This document shows, one piece after another, positions 1 through 13,554 of a stretch of DNA of 64,000 nt. The translations under genes and the position numbers were made by a program. The DNA comes from Motacilla alba alba. Lineage: Eukaryota > Chordata > Aves > Passeriformes > Motacillidae. The notes beneath the pieces were generated by a model. That model was given only the letters and a program-made list of their open reading frames with translations. It searched no databases and was not told the DNA's origin. Location of the stretch: the NCBI RefSeq assembly GCF_015832195.1, contig NC_052018.1, positions 28,920,115 through 28,984,114 of the forward strand, written 5' to 3'. Position 1 is the stretch's first letter. Each line of letters begins with the position of its first letter.

Positions 1-1101
1 GATATCTCACATGGCAGTTTCTAGAGTCACCAACTGATTAGCAAAATAGTACAGCTGGTGTTTGTTCTTTTAGAAATGTGTTGGACATAATGTAAGCACA
101 TGTGCTCTCCACAGGACAGTCAGTTGTTGCTGATGTGCTCCACATCTGTATGCAGTGGAACACAACATCTCACAGCACTGGGTAAGGAAAGGGCTTTAGT
201 ATTCTGAAGCTCTCTCTGCCAGTTGCTGCAGAAGGGAGTTATAGCAGTATGACAGCATTTTATTTGACCATATGTGTACTGATAATAGTTGGTGCCTGCT
301 GACTATACAGCTGGAAGAAGTACAATGCAATTAGCTGAAATTTTTAATATTGCACGAATTTTGACCTGGTTCAGTTTCAGATTAAGACAAGTGGTACATC
401 TGTTCTATTTTTTTTTTCCCATATTGCTATGCAAGTTTCCCTGGGCAGGGGCTTACATTTTCTACCCTTAAGCTGTATGAAAATATGAATAGCCATATAT
501 GCAAAAGGACAAAATGCATACTTTTATATAACTTTTTGATTACACTCTGAACATTTTTTAGTATCCTCCATTAAAGAGGGTTAAAAAAAGTTTACAATTA
601 CTTTTTTTTTTTTTTTTTTTTTTATTATCCCCTAAAGCTTTTAATTATTTTTCTCCCATTGTCCCTGGATACAAGTCTGGAGAAATAGTCCATTAAAGGA
701 ATTCTTCAATACCAATAAATGAGAGTCTATCAGCTAATTTTCTACAACTCAGCTTTTCAATATAAACTTGTGTGCACACCAACAAACAACTTATGCATTT
801 TGTTGCCTGGTGGTAAAATTTACAGGGAGCACCAATCTGCTATGTCTCTCTCCTCTCCACTTTGATTTTTAAAACTAGCACAATGGACCACTAAAGGTTT
901 AGGCTTTTTTGGGTTTTTTGTTTGTTTGTTTCTTTTTGGTTTTGGTTTTTTTGTCCAATCCTTCAAACCTGTGAAAATATGTTCAAGACAACTCTTAATA
1001 ACTTTTTTCAAAATGTGTCAAACTAATCATCAAATCATCAGAATATCCTAAGTCTGAATTTTCTTCTGAAAATATTAGTAGTAACCTCTCCTTACTTTAT
1101 G
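1..1101. other. AT-rich spacer with homopolymer tracts
   Basis: No gene or dispersed repeat is recognised here. It contains an uninterrupted run of 22 T at 602-623 and a G/T-rich low-complexity stretch at about 905-952 built from short TTTG and TTTGG units. Short open frames in it have no recognisable domains and lie in low-complexity sequence. Confidence 0.6.
602..623 (+). repeat. Poly-T homopolymer (22 T)
   Basis: Perfect run of 22 T. No recognisable SINE or LINE body flanks it, so it is called a simple homopolymer rather than a retroelement tail. Length is likely polymorphic and prone to sequencing error. Confidence 0.9.
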
Positions 1102-1515
1102 TTACTTCACAGTCATATTGCTTTTGTCCCCAGAAAGATATTGAGGAAGCTGAATGACAGGAAATGTAGTTTGGCGGTGCATGCCAGATAAAGCTTTGCT
1201 TCTTCCACTGACTGCAGTCAGTCTTGTTGGTCCAGCTTCACAGTCAGACTTTACTCCTTGCATATTTTTCAAGGCAGAAAATTCTCTTTCTGTGTTAGTT
1301 TCTATGCTTACATTCATTAATGAAGTTAAAAGATAAATGCCTCCTGGAATGCCTATTTTTATGAAGAACTTTCCATACTGGAACCTGTGTAGCAGCACAC
1401 TACACATTGTATTCCTGACAGTCCAGCATAAAGACTTGGAAGACTTCACAGGATCATGTTCTTTTTCATTAAAACAGTATGAGAAAACTGATCCAAACTC
1501 CTTTGCAGACAACAA
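1102..1515 (-). mobile_element. Open frame with hAT transposase C-terminus-like motif (tentative)
   Basis: A 137-codon minus-strand frame with no internal stop; the open frame extends about ten codons further upstream to a TGA, and the first codon taken is TTG, so no ATG supports it. Around residues 60-105 it reads a hydrophobic stretch, then E-R-E-F-S-A-L-K (residues 76-83), and about 16 residues later an R-L pair. This matches the spacing of the hAT-family C-terminal dimerisation region, where an 'ERxFSxLK...RL' core is conserved. The rest of the transposase (zinc finger, catalytic D-D-E region) and terminal inverted repeats are not seen. It may be a decayed hAT fragment, an exon of a host gene derived from one, or chance. 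The plus-strand frames across the same bases have no recognisable content. Confidence 0.33.
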
Positions 1516-4500
1516 AAAGGCTTTGACTGATTTGAATCAGACCAGATCAAGTGGAGAACCATGCAAGCAAGACCTAAATTTATTTTTTTTTTTAAATTCA
1601 CAAACTGCTGATTATACTGTAATGTGGAAAATTAATTCTGATATATTGTACAATATAAATGGAGTTTCTTTATGTTGAAAAAGAATCAGACCAACATTTT
1701 CTTTGCTTAAGTCACACAAAATGAATCAGTATATATGGGAGGAATTTATAATTTAGTACTTTTTTTATAACACTGCTCTTCACTAACACCTACACGGCCA
1801 TGAACAGAGCTTACATGGTGTGCTGAGACTTATGACAAAAAAAAAGAAATCAAATTAATTCCTGCTAATAAGTTCACTTTTTAATTTTTTCTGGGTGATT
1901 AATCAACTCCATTTGCTGAGAATTCAATTGCTATTTATTGCGGTTATGTAAATGTAGATTTTTCACAAACTAAAAATAATGGTTTCTTGTAATATCAGGC
2001 AATTTAAATTCTGGACTGTAACTAAAAAGAACCAGTGATTGTATCTTCATAATCAAATTTAGAAATTATAATTGGACTTTTGACAGATTTTTAGTGTATA
2101 ATGAGGACAAAAGATAATTGAGCAGTTTAAATAAACTTCACTACAGAAAGTAAATCAGTCATAATTTGTTTTTTTATCTAGATTTCCAGAAAAATTCATG
2201 TATCTTACTAAGTCAAATAAAATGCAGTTGTTTTTTTCCTAATAAAACTTCGCCAAGAAATGCAAAAAATGGGATCTGTTGATCCACCATGGTGTTGGCT
2301 TTGGGCTGACTTGTAGGAGAAAACAGTGTGTACCAAATAGCACAGCTTCCAAAAGCAAAAAATAGCACAATTGCAACTGCAAAAGTTTAGCAACCTTTCT
2401 CATTTATGTCATGTACCTCTTAAAGGTTTTTACACCTGCAAATTTAAAAGCAATTTAACACAGAGGTTCAGGCCATCCTTCCTGATTCACATCTGGGGGA
2501 AACTAGAGCATGATGAAAGCAAAGCTGTTCATCCAAGTTCACTCATGGTAGATTTAGAGTTCCAAATTCCTGAGACCTGTGTGACGAAGTTCCCTGCCTG
2601 TTCTCAAAGACAATATCATTCTTCTGCCATGAAGCAGATCTCTGATGTTTAAATAATTTTTTAATGATAGTTCTCTTTTTTTTTTTTTCTCATTCATTCT
2701 GATGATCTCATTACTTTTGTCTGTTTTGGAGAATTTTAGAATTTAGCTCTGTTTATCCAACAGAAGTAATGCAAAAGCACTAAAGGTCCTTGTATTACAC
2801 CATCCTTAAATAAAAACAAAACCTGCTTATGCCACTAAACTTGAATAGTCTGGGGAATATTTGCTTGTCCATGTGAGAAGAGCTGTGCCCCTATTCCTTT
2901 CAAAATAGAAGTACAAGTCATGTGCATAAAATTGCTCATAAGTAAGTCATATTATTTGTTACTTTAAAATTTATTTGCAGTCAGTACAGAGAAAAACCCC
3001 AAAATAAAACTACAACTGATGTAACTATAGCTAGTTTTAGTAATATGATAAAGAGAATATAATGCAATATAATACAATGTAATTTTTAGCACTTGCAGAG
3101 TGTGGGTTTGCTTGTCTTTACTTGAAAATGTGTATATCTCATTCTCCTGAATTAGTAAGTATTCCCTCTGATAAATCAAACATCATGTAATTCTTTGAAG
3201 TCCGGTCTGTCTACAAGCATTTTTTGGCAAAATGACCTTAAATAAATATTTTAAATTATGTTTTAAAAGTCATCCTAGAGGTCATCTTCCATCTCTATCC
3301 GTTGTTCTTGAATTGTCAACATTGAAAACGTATCTTTGCCTGATAAAACTGTAAAACTACATAAAAACCAGTCAAACACGTGTCCAGTGTAAATCTGCCC
3401 TACATTATCAATCACTATCACAAATATACATGTTCTAATGCTGTATCAGCATCTCGTTGACCTCTCAGGTGTCTTTACACATAATTAATCTTTTGCTGAA
3501 TCTCTGAGCCAAAGTTGAGTAAGATGAGCAGATTCAGTTAAATCTCTTCCTGGACCAGTCACTAGAGGGAAGCAAAGACCTTCACGTGCCTGTTCATGAC
3601 GTCAATCAATGTGTATGTCCTCACTGACAAATTCTGGTCAGTATTCAATCTAAAAATTTTTAAAGGCTTATTTGGTAAAAAATAGCCCTTTCAAAAATAA
3701 AAAAAAATAAAAACAAACCAAAAATCAAAACATTTCTGTATGGTTTATTTCCAGAGGCCATTGTCATTAAAATATAGAGTTGTTTTTGTGAGTCATGTTT
3801 TCAGAATTTGAATCTAGACAAGATATTCAGTGTAGAGTGGATAAAAAAGACAGATTTAAGATTTTCAGGCTTTGAAGCATCCCAATATTTATAAAAACAC
3901 ATTGAAATCTCAGTAAGGTAGTAGCTATTCACTTGCGTCATGTTACAAAATCTACGATAAAATATACTATTTTCTTGAAATCTTTTTGTTGATTCTCCCT
4001 TAGTTATCCATGCTTCCATTCCATTTTTTTTTCCTGTGGTACTTAAAATGTCATCTGGTATAAGCAGTTTTTCAGTATATACCAGATAAACAGACCAAAA
4101 GAGCATCAAGTCATTAAACAAGACTACTTCATCATGCACTCTGTCTCAGCACAGAGAAAACATAACATACATATATATATCAACTCATATTTATCTTATA
4201 ATTTATGACAGATTATATATGGAGGGGTTTTAACATATACTATATTTTTACTGTAGTTAATTCAACCCAGTTCTACTTAGTGAGGGTGCAATTCAACTTA
4301 CCATTCTCTCCCGTGAGCTAGACTGGTTTAATTCCTTTATAACTGAAACATTTGAGGGAAATGTTGCATTTGGTAAAGTGGCCTTTGATTAAAGGAATAT
4401 ATCTGATATGAATTGAATTAGCCATAAAACTGAAATGACCAGAAACAAGGATAAAAAAAAGTTTGTGGGTTTATCAGTTTAAATTCTAAATTATTTAAAG

Positions 4501-7500
4501 ATTGCAGGGACAATATTTGTACAATTTATCCATTTGAATAGATCTTTTATTAAGCTTAAGCTATGCAGGGTGGCCAGATCTTAATGAGAATAATACAAAT
4601 GTCTATCAGGATTTAAGCGAATTTAAATGGAAGGTAATGTGCTAGATGAAGAGCTCCAAGCAAAGCAATTTCACAGAAAAGCCAAAAGTGTTGTGTTGAA
4701 TAGCTGCTAGATTATGGCTAAATAGATTTTTAGCTGAAAGCATGGTGTAGTTGTGATGGTTTTTTAATGTTATCATCATCTTCTCTGATAATGTTGAGTA
4801 AGAGAAATTTCCTGTATAGCTAGTTAACAAAATGTAATATACATATACATTCAAGTGCATGGGCTGGGGATAACATTCTGCAATTGTGCTATTATTCAAA
4901 GTAATGGAGTATATAATATAATTCTAAATTTCACAGGCTATAGTTATAATTCTTGATGCTACATGTTATCCTAATGACACGATTTCTAGTGGTTGTCTTT
5001 TCTGTTCTATCTACCCATGGCTGTGGAAGCAAAGCAAAATATCTCTGCATGCCACAAAAACATGCATCAAAATGCATCATGTGACTGTCAGTTCATGACT
5101 TAACATGAATATGATCCTGCTGTCAAGTTTACTAATAGATCCTTAGATGGCCCAGGCTTAAAAATGGATTTGGAAAATAGAACTAGAATTGCACTGCAGG
5201 TATTGACACAAATCCAGGAGTCATTCCATCAACATGAATGGCAGTAATTAAGGGATTGCATATACTGACATGTAGAGCAATAGAGAACTAGAAAAATAAG
5301 ATCACTGCTTATAATGAATCTGATATATTTGTATGCTTAGCCTGTAAAGAGTACATTATTTTGACCAGACTTAAAAGCAAATCCTTTAGGCTTATACTTA
5401 CTCACAATTGCTATTTTGACTGAAATATAGAGCTATTAAATATCTTTTTCAAATGTCAGTGTGTACTTCTTTGATACTTGCTCAGCTTTAATGGTTATTC
5501 ACAAAAATAAGCTATGGATTTAATAGATCAGAATAGCATAAAAGGTAAATATAGAAAGTATGAGATAATAACACAAACAAAAATGCTTTAAACAAAAAAG
5601 AATTCTTTCAGTTGCACAACTTCCAATTGCATTTAGCCAATATAGTGCCCTATATAGCAATATAGCAGCTAGTAGAGAAATTCTTAAAAGAGAGCAAGAG
5701 TCAGCAGCATTCAGGAAGCAGTCTAATCTCTTTTTAAACAGTTTATACTGTAAAAGTTGAAGCATGTACAGGAGAAAGTTGATATTTCTATTTCTCTTTC
5801 TATGCACATCGCATCTTCAGCCCATTCTTCCCCTGTCTCCCTCTTTTTCTTGTCAGTGGACTGTCAAATATCTGATGTTTTAGGTACACAAGTTGTGTGT
5901 GCGCATACACACATACTTCTTCATTCCATGTACACGCAGAGATCAAAATTTTTGAGGAATAAAGCATGAAAAAATATTTACCACCACCCCCTCAAGAAGT
6001 ACAATTAAAAATATTAAAAATCCATTTCTTTATTTTATTTATTTTATTATACAGCAAAGCATGCTCTGTATACTGCAATGTGTATTTATCTGACATCAGG
6101 TTCTACATGCTCTGAATGTAATTTATGTTGGAGAACATATACTGATCTTAAATTAGATAACAAACACCACTTGTATATTGCCTCTGCTTTGTTGCAAATG
6201 CAAGAGAAAAGCAATGCTAAATTTACAAAACCACCTGTTTGTCTCTTGGTCTATCTCTTTGTCTATCATGTAGCTATCATCAGTCTATCTTTCCTTACTT
6301 ACTTTGCCTGTACAGTGGACTGTTAGAATATGTTTTACTTTTGTTTTTTCATCTGAAGCAGACTATTCTGCCCTCATATTTTTGTAATTGATTTGCACAA
6401 GAAAAACATGATTAGATGCAACATTCTTTTCTTCTGAGGTTTTTCTAGTAGATAGAAAAATTTTTATCACAGTCAAGGAAATATATGGATTTCTAAATAT
6501 CATAGTGAGTCAGTGATTCAGCCAAAATTAGAGAACAAGGTGCTGTTAGGTCCACAACCCTGTGACCTAGCCAATGGAATTACCCATCTTTCTTTAGTCT
6601 AGAATATGTCTCACACTTGTGAAAGGACCCATGTGATCCTGGCTTGAATCTCACCTTCCTGCAAGAATAGAAACAGCTCTTGTGTGTCATTTTAAGGAAC
6701 CATGAAAGACTAGTGTGTAGATGCACAGCCATCTAAGAATGATACAAGATGAAATCCCAGACAAAAGCCATCTTCATCTCTGGAAAATATTAAAGTTGCT
6801 TATTCAGACAATTGTGGAGAAGAGCCAGGGAGAACTGGGAGTGAGGTGAAAAGGCATTTGCTGACACATTCTGCTGTGTATAGAGTTTCTATAGATACTG
6901 GGCATTTTATTTTAGACATACCCTTCTGTTACAACCTCTCCGTGCCACTGCCAGCTCAAACTATTATCCAAATGTCATTTTATAACCTATACAACTAATG
7001 TTCCTTTTCGTTTGACTAGACCTTTTCATTTTCAGTTTACTTTGATTTATCCAATTGTTTCTGAGAAAATATGTATCACAAAACCAAAAAAAACCCAGGT
7101 CAATGTTCTGGGGAAGTGAATAAATTTTTTTGATACTATTTGTATTTGATTTTGAAGTATAGGTCATTAGTGGTCAACTTTAAAGCTGATGTTTTTAATA
7201 TTTTCTCTTCTGTATGTCTTTTCTGTTTAGTTTCATGTAAGAGAAGGTATTTTCTGGATATGTTAATGTGTTTGAATAGACCTTAGATTTAAGGGTAATA
7301 TTAAAGGCTCAATTTAGATACCTTAATACAGGCATGTAGAACAATTTCAGGATATATTGTATGGGCAGAAGATAAAAGAAAATACACCTTCAAAGCAGGG
7401 AAGGCACTGGAAGACTTCTCTAGTAGTAGTGTATGTAGGAAATTTAATCAATTTCTAACAGTAGAATTAACTAAGAATTGAAAAAATGAAAACACTCAGA

Positions 7501-10500
7501 TGTTTATAGCTGCAAGTGCCGCTGTTACGGGGTACCATATGCAGGTAGAGTGTCCTCTGGGCCCTATAGACTGTACTGGCAAGATGTCCTTTGACTAATG
7601 GAAACTTAAAAATTTTACATACCTGTAGATACTTATACTTAGAAGTTTCAATACCAGATTGAATTCTGCCCTATATATAAATTTCTACCTCAAAATGTGG
7701 ATTTTCATATTATGTTCTTGAGGTAAAAACATACTTAAAAAAGAGATAAGGATGACCTTTTGTAAAATAACCCATGGTCAGAGTCTTTATGGAGTACTAG
7801 GGATTCTCACAGCTTTTTCTTTCCAGGAGATAGCCCTGACTATCAGACTACAAATAATGATCTCATAAAGCTGTGTAAAAATAATAAGCATAATTTAAAA
7901 TATGATATATATGCTATTGACATTGAACTCACAAAACGAGGTAAAGAAGAAAGAGGTTCAGAAATAAATTAACATGTTATGTCATTAGTTTTTAGAGATA
8001 GACATTTTCCTACTTTGTAAATTCATTGTTAAGGACATAGTGACAGCCAGTAACTTTATGAAGGAAATGTCCTCCAAAGGCAACATACAAAATAGCCGTA
8101 TCTCGTCAGAGGACAGGCAATGCATTCAGTAAAGTTAATATTGGAAATATGAAATCAATTTGGTAGGCATTTTTGAATAAAAGAAAAGGAGAAATGAGTC
8201 CTCATAAGGAATAAGGCATGCTCTGAAACATAATGTCTAATTTCTAACACACAGTTTTTAGTGAGAATCAGGATGTAATAGAATAATGCTTTGCCTTCTC
8301 TCCACACTTGGGTAAGATACTAAAAATGTATATTTGTGATCCTGCAAGGTTGATTATGTTCCCAGTAGCATTTTAGAGGCATTTTCTGCCCTGTTTACAA
8401 ACCTGTCTATGAAGTGAAAGGATTTTAATGTATTATCAGCCTTCCATCATGTTATCACAGTTAACAAGCAGAGATTCCAATGAAGTTGGGTAAGTGGTAC
8501 ACAGTCAGCCCATTATCATTATAACAGCTGTTAAATGAAATGGTCTGATATTCACCATAATCTTGCATAAATTTTTAAATGCCACAATTGATATTGAACA
8601 AATTGTCCGATTATCCAGTATGTGTTTAAAACCAGTGTAGATCCTATATTCTGTATTGCTGAAGTGTGAAGAAGCCTCAGATTTCACATATGTGACAACA
8701 CTTTGGTGAGGGTCTTTTCTGGTTTTTTTGTTTGTTTGTTTGCTTTTTGGGTTTCTTTTCCGAACTGCAACACAACATTTTGTGTAGTTTTAGGTAGTTT
8801 TTCAGATTTTTCTTTGGATTTTAATTCCTGTCACAATGTACCATTTATGACTTTACACAGGCAAAGATTGACTCAGGCTAACTCTTCTGGCTATATAGTT
8901 CCTCTGCTGTATTTTTTAAATAGTGAGGTGGTCTGACTTTTGTGAGGCAGAAAATATAGTCTGGTTATGCATAGTGACACAAATAAAGAACATAAACTTC
9001 CCATGATTTTTTTAAGACCAGTTATATCTCAATGGTTTTGATTGCCTCTCAGATCAGTTCCTGAAGGCCAAAACCTGAGAAATAACCTTGTTAACCTTTC
9101 TTAATTGAAATATACTCTGAAACATAAAAGCTGTAGCTGAATGGCTGACATCACACTTTCCTTTCCCCCACCCATTGATATGGCACTATTTTGTCATGTG
9201 AATTGAAAATAATATTATAAGACAGCACTCACACCTACAAGTAGAACCCATTTAGGTGCAAACATCCTCGTTGCAGGGATTACCTAGGTCAGCAAACAGG
9301 ACTACATAGCAAGAAAACTAATTAACAATGAAACATGACCAGATGCATTATAAAAAGCCTTTAATGAATTGTGTCTTATAAATATTCCAAAACTGATTCT
9401 CTTTGCCATGCACTAATTGCTATCATGTTTGGGTTTTGCTTGCTCTCAGTTCTCACCTAAACTTCATATTTTAGTCTCTTCTTCAGTATGCTGTACAGGA
9501 CATAAATTCTGATCATCATTAAATCACATTTTTATTACATTTTATGCATTCTTTCCAGAAGGATGTGTAAAAATAATGAAATTTTAGTCTGAGGGATATT
9601 TTGCCCTTTACAATAATGTAATCAGTGAAACGTGTGAAAACTGCCAGGCAGTTACTTGAGTGGTAAAAGGCAATGAATAACATAAGGATCATATTTCTTT
9701 CCAGAGAGGAAAAAAGTTCTGATTAACAAACAATTCAATATTTACTTATTTTGCTCTTTTGCATGCAATCAGGTAACTTAGAAATATCTATCTAAAGTGG
9801 TTTTTTTTAGCCTATGTGCTTTTTTCCTCAATCTTCTGGGATAGTGACATATAAAGTAATTTTTTAGTCCTGCAGATAATGTTTTTTGTGTTTTCAACTT
9901 GCTCTCCAACTGGGTGAAATGTTAGAATTTTTTACAAGTACTATGTCAATGACACTTGCAATTTTTTACTGTCAACTATGAGAAGAGCAGATTAGTCTCT
10001 ACTGCTAATTTTTAGTGAAAAAATATAAATGAAATATAAATCATGATATAGGAGAATGCTATATAGCAGACATTCCAATTTGTTATGTAAGTAGGTTCAT
10101 TATCTTCAATCTATGTGAGTTTTGTTTGATATCTGCACATAAAATGAGCTTGTCTGACAAATTATTGGTACTGATTGTCTACCTGATTTTAAGCTCCTGC
10201 TTTGTTGAACTGAATGTTCCTTTATCATTTATCTGCTGAAAAAAAACTTCAGTAGCTTGTTAAACACCACAGTACAACAGAAGCTAAATTTTAAAAGAAA
10301 GAAAATAGATATGTTTAATACCAAGTGTACTCCTGTCTTAAAAAGGATTTCTCAGGTAAGAACAGAGAACAGTGATGCCAACCAAAAGTTTGGTAGTTTA
10401 AGTAGACATGAGTAGATCCAGGTTATAAAGAGATATATGAATTTTTGATTTTATTATAACTGAGATATGCTTATACAGGAAAAAATATTTTCTAGTAGTC

Positions 10501-11064
10501 TTACTGACCATCTGACCATTGAAGTCTTCATCTTCTGTTTTAATTGTACACTTTGTTCCTCAATAAAACTCCAGGCAAGACATCTAGAAGCCCCTGAACA
10601 AATTTTAATTCATCAATACATACAGGAGAGAATTTATTACACTGAAACCCTTTGTCCAAATTAGGGCAAAAGAAATATGACCCTTTTCTGAAAAGAGTCT
10701 GCATCAGAATGGCATTATGAAGTGTCATATTTTCTCTCAGTGACTTTCATTTAACTTTGGATAGGTTTATGACTAAAAACAAACAACAGACAAACAGCCA
10801 GTTCTCACTACAAAACCTCAGTCAGAGAGCTAAAAGTCCAGTGGTGTCCTTTCTGCCAATCAATAATTCTTCCCATTGGAATGAATTCATAGAATTGGTA
10901 AAGATGTACCAGAGCTGTGTACCATAAGATTATTCCTCATGTACTGAAGCTGCACATTTTCTTTAGTTCACTCTCCCCAGCTGTACGAGGTCTCTGTTGG
11001 TAAAAGAGGTGCTGCTGCTGCTAAGATGATACCAGTATGCTAGCCCTTGTCAGTGCCATTTGAA
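1516..11064. other. AT-rich non-coding region, no gene recognised
   Basis: About 9.5 kb in which I recognise no exon, RNA gene or well-preserved transposon. Open frames are short (at most 112 codons) with no domain signature. Minor items: a near-palindromic purine/pyrimidine-alternating stretch around 5895-5917, a T-rich (TTTG)n-like patch at about 8724-8755, and short motifs near 5190-5240 that resemble ancient amniote repeats but are too weak to annotate. The block may be intergenic or intronic. Confidence 0.5.
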
Positions 11065-11215
11065 AAAGGAAAATAATTTCCACTTTACAAATGAGAAATC
11101 TGACGCCCAGATGTGTTTGTTTAACTTCAACAGTGGTGAAATAGTAAGAATTCAGAGGCAAACATTGAACCCATGACTTCTGAGTCCATGTGAACTCTCA
11201 GGGATTCTGTAGTGT
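11065..11215 (-). repeat. Ancient MIR-like SINE remnant
   Basis: Read on the plus strand, the segment follows the reverse complement of the MIR/CORE-SINE layout: a 'cactttacaaatgagaaa' block, a cag..tg segment, a tttaacttcaacagtggtgaaatagt-like segment in the position of the conserved 'gacttgcccaaggtcac', then a 'gaacccatgacttctgagtcc' block. The order and spacing of four blocks support the call; individual bases are heavily diverged. MIR-type elements are amniote-wide and old, consistent with the decay. Exact subfamily not assigned. Confidence 0.6.
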
Positions 11216-12001
11216 CAAATGTACGTAAGAGGTTCCTGAAGCAGGATTCCCAAACTTTCCGGAGAAGAGACATCATCATTTGATTAGTATAGTCTGTCTA
11301 TTTGTCATTTTCTGGCCCTATGAATAATATGGTTACATATAATATATATGCAGACTGCAGCACAGTGCAACAGGTTGTCAAAAGAGTGATCTTTAATCCA
11401 GAATTTCCAGATCTAGAGTTAAGATGCTTGTGAACTCCTTCTGTCTGACGAGGACCTAATATCCAGGCCTCCCCTCTTTGAAGTAAAAGGTGTTTGGGAC
11501 AACACTGCTTGTATCTTTCTGGCAGCTTTATTTAAAAGGGAATGAGCCAGTTATCTGTATGATGCTGTTATCTGTGAATAGAAAGTGGTTTCAGGTGTCA
11601 ATCGCTGTAGGCATTGACTAAGTGGAATTCTTAACATTTCACTTTGCAGTATTTATATTGATTCATTTATCTGTGTTTTATTCAAAGCTGCTTCAAATAC
11701 TGTCCTCAAGCACCTAACGCTCCTTATTCACTATTAAAAGAAACTTAAACACCTAACTCTCAGGTTTGTAAATTTTATTTTCAGTGCCATGATTACCATG
11801 TTATTTAAACACACAGCTCTTTAACACCTACCCCACAGCAACAGTTTCCCTAGGCTAGAATCAGTCCAAATCTGATGCGAATCAAGCATTTTCCTGCTAG
11901 GCATTTGGTGCCTTCTAAAAATCAGGTTAAACTCAAAGAGATTCTGTTATTTTAGTTCAGTAAGAAATAATTCTCAAATGTGACTTTTCCATTTCACAGT
12001 T

Positions 12002-12047
12002 TCTCTCGAGACCCACATCTCACCTATTGGGTCTCTCGAGACCCAAT
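12002..12047. repeat. Short direct repeat plus near-perfect hairpin
   Basis: The 14-mer tctctcgagaccca occurs at 12002-12015 and again at 12032-12045, a 30-bp offset. The second copy lies in an inverted repeat: attgggtctc (12026-12035), a two-base spacer, then its exact complement gagacccaat (12038-12047). It reads as a local duplication combined with a snap-back event. No larger element is seen around it. Confidence 0.85.
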
Positions 12048-13500
12048 CTCAAAGTATTAGATTAAGACTGATTAAACACATATCCTTATCTGAAATCTGC
12101 AGGGGGGCAATGTTCAAGATCATCTCTAAGCTTGCACAATTGAAGTTGTCTTCAACATGGGATAGAAATTTTGGTATGCTTTGTTACAAATTAAACTAGA
12201 AGTATTTAAGTCTTCCATCATATATCCTCAAGCCTTCTGGATTCTCCTATATGTGTACAGAGAGAAGCAAACTTCCAGAGGAAATTTTTTGGTTTATATG
12301 TTCTGTTGTTTTCCTATTCTATGTTGTTTAGAAAGTAAGAAGGAAAACCCTCCCTTTGAGAAGGGAAAATACTAAAACCAAGATGATTATAGTGGTGTTG
12401 TTTAGTTTGGAAGATTTTTTTTTAAGTTTTTAGCCTTACTTGTGTGCATAAAAACAGCAACAAGTATATGTGACTAACAGCAACATTTCTATGTTGGACT
12501 TGTGATGAACTGCAAAATAACACTTACCAAGAAGCATCCCACAATTTGCTATTTCTAGTTTCCTTGATTTTCCCATCCAGTGATCTGTAACATTGATCAC
12601 AATATTTTGAGTATCACTACAGATGCCAGCTATCTCCCAGGACATCTAGATGCAAAGGGAAAAATAATACTTATAAACGTTTTCTACACCTTCTCGCTGC
12701 AGTGTACTGCAGTGTGGAGTCCATATATTCTACACTACCTTCAGCTGTTGGTTTGGATACTGGTAGCTGCCTAGTTGTGATAGAAACAGCTCAGCACAGG
12801 CAGGATAGTTTTCTTTGATTCTGTAGACTGAAGTTATTTCAGGAGCTATTATTTTTCGAGAAAAATCACTGCTATAGTATGGCAAAGGAATACTCTTTCT
12901 TAGACTAAAATAAAAATAAATATGCTTTTTGGGGCCATGGTAATTTCTTAACTATACATGTTTATGATATATGATAAAGACTATGATATGTGAATAATAT
13001 TAAGTACACATTTTAAGAAATTAATTTCATTCAGTATTTAACACTGAAAGAATAGCAACTTTTACCTTGCGAAGTACTGGTCAAACAACTTACTGTCTGC
13101 TTATGTGTACACACACTTTGCACTCATATTGGACGTTTGGTATCTGTCTATATGGGCTTTTTCTTTTGTTGCGGAATGAGGTCTCCCAGTCAGAAGAAAG
13201 TCAGTGGTTCTGGTTAGTGTTTAAATACAGGAGTGAGACTTGCCACAGGAACAATCTGACTGCACATGCTGCATGTGGACAGTAAAATTGCTTGCCTTCC
13301 TTTAGTCTTTGATCCGGAGCAGCAGAAATGGCAGCAGTTCATAGAAAGTTGATGTGAATTAGAACCCAAAAGTTAGAAATTTATTATGCCGTAAGATTTT
13401 TCTCTGTCTTCCACATAAAATCAGTGGAAATGTTGAGGAAATATTTTCCAGAGTATCACCAGTGACTTCAGATGGAAATTTGGAAGTTAAAAAAAAAGTT

Positions 13501-13554
13501 ATTGGAGTTTATGTTCACACTGTGAAATATTGGAGTTTATGTTCACACTGTGGA
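13501..13554 (+). repeat. Tandem duplication, 28-bp period
   Basis: Two adjacent copies with a 28-bp period (13501-13528 and 13529-13554). The first 24 bases of each are identical, beginning attggagtttatgttc. The high identity points to a recent local slippage or duplication. Confidence 0.9.

Noticed and set aside
5190..5240. Resemblance to an ancient amniote repeat with 'aatcc.gag..a.tcca' words (similar hints near 40800 and 62190)
   Set aside because: Matches are short and isolated; a library search is needed to support a call.
6440..6560. Weak resemblance to a MIR-like SINE ('agtgagtcagtgattcagcc')
   Set aside because: Only one block matches; not enough ordered similarity to annotate.
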